From Eleusine coracana subsp. coracana (taxonomy: Eukaryota; Streptophyta; Magnoliopsida; Poales; Poaceae): DNA of 64,000 nucleotides. Below the pieces are notes generated by a model, which was not told the DNA's origin, made no database searches, and saw only the letters and a program-made list of their open reading frames with translations. The stretch covers positions 51,929,882 to 51,993,881 of the forward strand of contig CM064430.1 of the NCBI GenBank assembly GCA_032690845.1, read 5' to 3'. Numbering within the stretch: the stretch's first letter is position 1; every line of letters starts with the position of its first letter. The translations under genes were made by a program, and so were the position numbers. Positions 58,942-64,000 of this stretch are shown piece by piece.

Positions 58942-59596
58942 CACCATCAAATTTTAAGGTGAGGTCACCCATGTCTAAGTTCCTTACGATGCGGGATCTC
59001 TGTTGGGCATCTGGTCTACGGAGTGGAGGAGTGGTGGCATCCGGATCACCATCTTCAAGGTATGTTTCGTGTCCGTCTACACGCGGCGCGGTATCGCGCG
59101 CGGCAGCTGCCGCTGATGTTTCTCCGTCGGTTTGTCCCTGGGCAGTAGGTGCCACCATGAATACCTCGTGGAAGTTCGAGGAGCAACTCTCTGAATCACT
59201 CGGCCCTTCAATCAAGTCCAGGAGTGACTCGCTTTCGAGGCTGATTGTTGCAACAAATCTTGATTCATCGAAAAATTTGGAATCTTCGTCCGATTGATCC
59301 GTGTGATGAGCCGGGAGATCAACCATAGTGTAATCCGAGTCGACCAAGGTTGTCGATCAGGGTGTTGCGGGCAATGTTGAGTTGTCGCTCGAGAGGGTTT
59401 CCGCCTGGAAAGCTGTTGTCGCATTGTCGAAGCCACGCGGGAATCGGCTGGCTGGATCGCTCTGATTGGCCGTGGCAGCGACTGAGGGGGCCGCGCGTTC
59501 TTGCTTGACAAGGTTCCCGTGCTGATCGGCGATGAGGTTGACGGTGCCAAAGAAGATCTTGTCTCCCGGGCCAAACTTGATGTTGATGAAATCCAT
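58942..59596 (-). pseudogene. Element B gag N-terminal part
   Basis: Minus strand ATG at 59596 (MDFINIKFGPGDKIFFGTVN), a start typical of grass gypsy gag. One in-frame TGA lies at about 59357, then DSDYTMVDLPAHH to NLDMGDLTLKFDGEDY, where the Athila-like element cuts in at 58941. The frame resumes at 51260. Confidence 0.85.
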
Positions 59597-59626
59597 CGAT
59601 TTCGACGAAGCTACACTCAACGCTAC

Positions 59627-59645
59627 CCCTTCCTGGCGCACCAAC
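59627..59645 (-). other. Element B primer-binding site
   Basis: Minus strand GTTGGTGCGCCAGGAAGGG directly after the 5' LTR, of the TGGYGCGCCAGG type used by many grass gypsy elements. Confidence 0.75.
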
Positions 59646-60062
59646 TGTTGAGAGATATTCTTGATAGTAGATTTAGGTGTGTGTATGAGTAGGAAAGATC
59701 GATGGACACAGGACACAGGGTTTATACAGGTTCGGACCTCCCAGAGGATAACAACCCTACGTCCTGTTTGGTGTTATGTATTGCTAGGGCTCGCACTGGA
59801 ATTAGGGTTCCAATACGAGTCTGTCCCTCGACGAAGGCCCCCTGCCCCCCTTATATATCCGAAGGGCAGGGGTTTACATGGTAGCATCCAAGTCGGTTAT
59901 AACAGATCCTATCTATTCAACATATCTGCTAACCTAACTTGCTGCTTACTCAAACAAATATCTACATAAATATCTCCTGGGCTAAATGCACCATAACCGA
60001 GCCCCCGGCCCACTCGGCCATATAACCGAGTGGCTAGGTATCCTGGATACATATATCCCACG
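59646..60062 (-). repeat. Element B 5' LTR
   Basis: 417 bp; on the plus strand TGTTGAGAGATATTC...TATCCCACG. Same length as the 3' LTR, differing by scattered, mostly transition, changes. Confidence 0.94.
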
Positions 60063-60720
60063 CTAGTATATCAAATACTCAGTTGCCTTGTTTACCACTT
60101 TAGTGTATAGTATATATACAATTAGTACATATACTACCACATTCAAATTCGCTATTTTTATTCCTACAACCGGCTCCAAAGAAAACAATATGTTTTTATA
60201 TAATACACGGAACCAATTTTATCATATACTACCCAATTCAAATTGGCTATTTTTATTCCTATAATAACTATATTTTTTTTATCTCTCCAATACCTTTATT
60301 TTTATTCCTATGACTGATCAACTCATGGACAGTATATATACTCATGTGTATTGTTTCCATGGAATAGCACACCACTGTAGTACATGTTATACTTCATATA
60401 CCAGTAATTCATATATCCATGAGTATATATACTATTATACAACCTTTTATAATCATCCCCTGCCATAATGTTATATTATGCATGAATAGTATATATACTC
60501 ATATGAATTGTTTCCATCGAATAACACACCATAGTAGTATATATTCTATTTCATATACCAGTATATCAAATACTCAGTTGTCTTGTTTATCATTTTAGTA
60601 TATAGTATATATACAATTATACGTTTGGATGTCACCCTCTCCTGCCATAATGTCATATATACATCTAAGCCGATTGCTTGTATATATAACATTTAAATAA
60701 GTAGTATATATACTACTTTC
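60063..60720. repeat. Right flank of B, tandem copy of the 40117-40504 region
   Basis: From CGGCTCCAAAGAAAAC at 60171 the sequence repeats 40117-40504 and then 60063-60165, with scattered changes. Before B inserted, two copies of about 480 bp lay side by side. Rich in GTATATATAC motifs. No gene beyond the short exon tail is present. Confidence 0.88.
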
Positions 60721-60722
60721 TC

Positions 60723-61419
60723 TGATGAGGACATCACCATGCTGGATATGCGCATATCATGGCCTTCCCCAAGTTACAAGTCATCACCAACTCGATCGCC
60801 TCGTTCGTCTCGGATTCAGCCGACACCCCTTCACGGTTTTGATGATATCTCCCACATCCGATATCCAAATGAGGCATTCTTTGATGCGTTGGAAAGGGGA
60901 CGATGATGCCGTCGTTTTGTTTCTGGTCCTAGCTCCAGAAGGGTGGTGAGTCATGCTGTTTGACCATGAAAAGGTGCTGCACCACCTATTTTGGGCCAAC
61001 TTGGCCATGTATCGTGTCGGGCCTTAACCCCATGTTGTGGGCTCCCCCCTGGTGGTCCCCAAACCTAGGACACCCCTGGTTCCTACATAAACTCAATAGC
61101 CGCCGTCTTTTAGTTTTGGGTTTTGTTTAGTTCAGTTTTCTTGAGAGAAACTTGATCGAATTATTGTAACTGTGGTGACAAGTCCTTTTATAGTAATCCC
61201 GGACCCCTATTCTTGTTCTACATCACTGTGACGATTAGTCCTTTTGTGTTCAGAGGTTGAACCTTTTCTTGTGACTTTCTTCATCCATATTTGCAATTTT
61301 GGATTGTGTGTTTATCCAAAATGCTAGGGGCGAGGCTTTTGTGTGAACCCTTCAATGGGTCTTGGCTACAACAAGCCCCTTAGCATTTTTTTTTTCACTA
61401 AGTTTTTTGAAAAACGTCA
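60723..61419 (-). repeat. Gypsy D 3' LTR (putative)
   Basis: Plus strand TGATGAGGACATCACC at 60723 to ACGTCA at 61419, so TG...CA both ways. A minus-strand TATAAAAG lies at 61185-61192. On its right is CCCTCCCCCTCC, a minus-strand polypurine tract. The matching 5' LTR would lie beyond the window. Confidence 0.62.
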
Positions 61420-61655
61420 CCCTCCCCCTCCAAGTGCTAGGAGCGAGGCTTTTGTGTGAACCCTTCGATAGGTCTTGGCTGTAACGAGCCCCTTAGCATT
61501 TTTTCGCTAAGTTTTTTAAAAAGCGCCACCCTCCCCCTCGAAGTGCTAGGGGCGTGGCTTTTGTGTGAACCCTTCGATGGGTCTTGGCTACAATGAGCCC
61601 CTTAGCATTTTTTCGCTAAGTTAGCTAAATGTGCAGTTTTTAGCTCTTCGGGCCT
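61320..61655 (-). repeat. Triplicated LTR-edge plus purine-tract module
   Basis: Three units of about 110 bp start TGCTAGGRGCG at 61322, 61435 and 61544. Each contains GAACCCTTCRATRGGTCTTGG and TTTTTCGCTAAGTTTTTT; the first two end with CACCCTCCCCCTC. The inner unit is the LTR edge itself. Confidence 0.88.
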
Positions 61656-61984
61656 AATCCGTGCAGTAGCTATGTTCTGAGAGCTTTTGCTCTTTGTTGA
61701 ATATCACAATCTCCGCAATGGGGAGTTGTTTCGACGCGCTCTGCTGAGCGAGGCTTTCCGCTTTGGGGAAGGGAGCTTTATAGATTTAGCTGGGGTTTAC
61801 ATAGGATCCGCCTCGTTAAAAACCTCACCCCTGTGAAGGGTTCCCCTTGTGAGGAAAAGAGTACGGTCCTTTTTACAACTTGAGGAAGGAAATACTTGGA
61901 AAGTAAGGCTAGCGACTAAGCTCAAGGTAGCACTTATAGTTTTGTGCTATGCTTGGCTGTTTACATGTGTTGGGTGTTGCTTCC
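61656..61984 (-). other. Gypsy D 3' untranslated region
   Basis: Between the integrase stop and the triplicated module. No coding frame. Confidence 0.6.
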
Positions 61985-62797
61985 CTAGGTGTAGAACTTT
62001 TGAAGGTTGTCCACGTTCCAGGAGTGCGGCAACTCTTCTCCTTGCGAATTTTTGAGTCTGTATGCTCCGGGTCTGCTTGACCTTGCCACGATGTATGGGC
62101 CTTCCCATTTGGGTTCAAGTTTGCCTTTGCTTTCTATTTTTGGGCTTCGGAGTAGAACTAAATCTCCTACTGCATATGCTCGAGGTAAAACCTTCTTGTC
62201 TCTCCATTTTCGTGTTTCCATTTAATACTTGTCGAGGTTGGTAGCTGCTTCCAGTCTATCGACCTCCATGAGATCCTTTGACTCTGCCTCTGAGGGATGA
62301 GGTGGCTTCGTGCTTATTATTCTTGGGCTTTGATGGGCGATTTCTTCGGGGGTGACTGCTTCCTCCCCATAAAGTAACCTAAACGGTGAATAGCTGGTTG
62401 CCCTGGTTTCGGTTGTGTTATGTGACCATATAACCCTTGGTAAATCCTCTGCCCACTTTCCTTTCTTGTTGTCGAGGAGTATCTTTTTGACTGCTTTGAA
62501 TATGAGACCGTTCGCTCTCTCCATGGCTCCGTTTGACTAGGGGTGATATACTGATGCGAAGTCAACCATGGTTCCAATGGCGTGACATATTTCTTTGAAC
62601 ATATCATTTTTGAACTATTTTCCGTTGTCCACGGTTATGTCTCTTGGGACACCGAAGCGGCAGATTATGCTTTGCCAGAAGAATTTCTTGATTGTTGTGG
62701 CTGATATGTTCATGATTGGTTTTGCTTCAATCCACTTGGTGAAGTATTCGAGGGCTACGACTGCCCATCTGTAATTCCCGGGTGATGTGGACAAGGG
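61985..62797 (-). pseudogene. Gypsy D integrase C-terminal part
   Basis: Minus strand: LSTSPGNYRWAVVALEYFTK WIEAKP begins at 62797, then CRFGVPRDITVDNGK, a TAG, ERANGLIFKAVKKILLDNKK, WSHNTTETRATSYSPFRLLY, GDLVLLRSPKIESKGKLEPK and WEGPYIVARSSRPGAYRL. It ends HSWNVDNLQKFYT with TAG near 61985. The integrase core Asp (VDNGK) is present, and the frame is broken at 62540-62615. The upstream part is cut at 62797 by gypsy C. Confidence 0.88.
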
Positions 62798-63400
62798 TTC
62801 CCGATCTTCCGAAAGGTTCTTGGTAAGTTGATTTGGTCGGAGGCGACACACAAATCGATCCGGCTTCAGAACAGCACGTTCTAAACCCCGCAATCGCAGC
62901 ACGACGTCTCCTCTGGTTATCAACCGTCCAAAAGACGATTGACCTCGCCGAGAAGGCTAATCCCTGCCTGCGAATCAAGAACACAAGCAAGAACAACGAA
63001 GAATGCAACACAATTGCAGATGTATGATTAAACTCTCGAAGTTGGGGTCTCACAAACCGATGAACGGCGAAACTGTTTATGAACAGAATTGATCTAAGCA
63101 AAACCCCAACCCTAATGGTGCGGCGGTGGCTGTATATAAAGACCCTAGGGTCGTGCAAAACCCTCTGGACGCGCCCCGAATTGGGCTCAACTAGATACAA
63201 GGCCCAAAGACAAAAAATAAGCGACGCAGCACCGACACAGATTCTGGACTCTCTCTTGTTTTGACGATTCCCGATGACTCCGGATGAATTTTGACATGAG
63301 GCCGGCGGCATTGGAAAGGTCTTCTCCTTATCTTTCCGTGCATATGTAGAACGTCCAAATCCGAGTCCGTATGCGTCCTGGGCGACCGTTTTAGTACAGA
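62798..63400 (-). repeat. Gypsy C 3' LTR (boundaries approximate)
   Basis: Lies between the pol end of gypsy C and the interrupted integrase of gypsy D. A minus-strand TTTATATACA at 63131-63140, followed by a leader-like CACCGCCGCACC, fits an LTR promoter. The left edge is set by the loss of D integrase homology at 62797. The right edge is not fixed and could lie up to about 63530. Confidence 0.55.
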
Positions 63401-64000
63401 CTGGTCCTGGGCCCCGAAACAGACTCGAAGTCGGTTTTGATTGGGCCTCCACTTTGGCTTCCAAGCCCTTGCTGGCCCTCCACGTTTCCAAATCCTTCTC
63501 CCATGATCTCCTGGTCCTTTCCATGGTTTCTAATCATAAAATAATCATTAGGTAGCAAACCATTCTCAAAAGTAACATATAGCGAAGAACGTAGGAACGA
63601 GCTCACCTCTAAATTTAGTTGTCGTGCACGAGCTCTAGTCATTGGACCTTGCAAGTCCAGATTTGGAGGAGTGTTGTGTGTATCCATAGGAGTGATGTCC
63701 TCATCATCCTCCCCCTCTTGAAGTGGAGTCGTCCTCGACTCAAGCTCATCCTCTTCTCCCAAGTATGGTTTCAAATCTGAAATGTTAAAAATAGGACTAA
63801 CCCCGAACTCGGGAGGCAACTCAAGTTTGTATGCATTATCATTAATCTTCTCTATTATTTTGAATGGACCATCAGCTCTAGGCATTAGTTTAGACTTTCT
63901 CAATTCTGGAAATCTATCCTTCCTTAAGTGTAACCACACTAAATCTCCTACATCAAGCTTTACTTCCTTTCTTCCCTTACTACCAGCAATTTTATATTTT
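63391..64000 (-). CDS. Gypsy C polyprotein, C-terminal end (partial)
   Basis: An open minus frame entering from the right edge: YKIAGSKGRKEVKLDVGDLV, WLHLRKDRFPELRKSKLMPR, ADGPFKIIEKINDNAYKLEL, FGVSPIFNISDLKPYLGEED, then acidic and MTRARARQLNLEV. This is the integrase C-terminal module (GPF-type) of a very common grass Ty3/gypsy group. No stop or shift appears in 200 codons, so this copy may be young. The frame runs on to 63391, probably into or beside the 3' LTR. The rest of pol lies outside the window. Confidence 0.88.
   Translation of the reverse strand, partial: KYKIAGSKGRKEVKLDVGDLVWLHLRKDRFPELRKSKLMPRADGPFKIIEKINDNAYKLELPPEFGVSPIFNISDLKPYLGEEDELESRTTPLQEGEDDEDITPMDTHNTPPNLDLQGPMTRARARQLNLEVSSFLRSSLYVTFENGLLPNDYFMIRNHGKDQEIMGEGFGNVEGQQGLGSQSGGPIKTDFESVSGPRTSLY

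Larger units (their letters stand above)
40505..60062 (-). mobile_element. Gypsy element B, full-length with antisense extra ORF
   Basis: LTRs of 417 bp at both ends. gag-pol runs on the minus strand and a separate spliced gene on the plus strand between integrase and 3' LTR. Target duplication CCAAT (40500-40504) and CTAGT (60063-60067) reads as CCAGT mutated once on each side; a paralogous empty site at 60558-60562 reads CCAGT. The 7.7-kb Athila-like element inserted in gag; without it B is about 11.9 kb. RT, RNase H and integrase resemble the Tat branch of plant Ty3/gypsy, where extra ORFs in this position are known (e.g. maize Grande). Confidence 0.93.

Noticed and set aside
62727..63524. 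265-codon minus-strand frame starting MERTRRSWEKDLETW
   Set aside because: It runs through the presumed LTR of gypsy C into the integrase of gypsy D; a chance long frame with no domain of its own in the LTR part.
1..64000. CRISPR arrays, rRNA, tRNA or bacterial operons
   Set aside because: The tandem arrays present have no spacer pattern. I saw no cloverleaf with conserved tRNA boxes, and the introns and LTR elements show a plant nuclear genome.

Overview
This window is plant nuclear DNA, almost certainly from a grass (Poaceae). The clues are a monocot-style start context (GCCATGGCG), a multi-exon plant histone deacetylase, and dense nesting of Ty1/copia and Ty3/gypsy LTR retrotransposons, hAT and Mutator-like elements, MITE-like foldbacks and a LINE relic. 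I see no bacterial operons, rRNA, convincing tRNA or CRISPR. Only one host gene lies fully inside: a class II histone deacetylase (HDA5/HDA18-like, 11 exons, 8064-11070, + strand, about 523 aa). A second gene probably starts at the left edge and runs leftwards out of the window.

Layout. 1-1.9 kb: promoter-like GC-rich DNA and one copy of a duplicated segment. 1.9-6.7 kb: Copia-1 (172-bp LTRs, broken gag-pol). 6.9-7.5 kb: second copy of the duplicated segment, carrying a MITE. 8.0-11.1 kb: the deacetylase gene, with a tandemly duplicated in-frame exon. 11.4-12.0 kb: a foldback TIR element. 13.0-20.9 kb: a decayed hAT element with an 8-bp target duplication, into which a 4.8-kb Copia-2 (TSD AAACT) and a solo LTR (TSD GCTGC) have inserted. 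21.8-24.0 kb: LINE RNase H relic, then a gypsy-like LTR split by a long-TIR foldback element. 24.0-29.0 kb: gypsy copy A (one LTR plus an extra ORF). 29-33.4 kb: MULE-type MITE, TA microsatellite and a 0.5-0.7 kb tandem array. 33.9-40.5 kb: a decayed multi-exon gene that looks like the N-terminal part of Ulp1-protease-associated transposon proteins, with introns full of a GTATATATAC-like palindrome. 40.5-60.1 kb: full-length gypsy element B (minus strand, 417-bp LTRs) with an Athila/Cyclops-like gypsy element (51266-58936, TSD ATCTT) nested in its gag. 60.1-60.7 kb: right flank of the insertion, including a paralogous copy of the empty target site. 60.7-64 kb: the 3' part of gypsy D, itself interrupted by the 3' LTR and pol end of gypsy C, which continues beyond the window.

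The most unusual structure is in copies A and B. Their gag-pol runs leftwards, but between integrase and the 3' LTR both carry a separate seven-exon gene on the opposite strand. It resembles the grass 'putative gypsy type transposon' N-terminal domain followed by coiled coils. It has its own TATA box and, upstream of that, a 58-60-bp tandem repeat array. Splice sites are conserved between the copies although both are now broken. All element proteins here carry stops or frameshifts, so the window is mostly a graveyard in which the order of insertion can be read.
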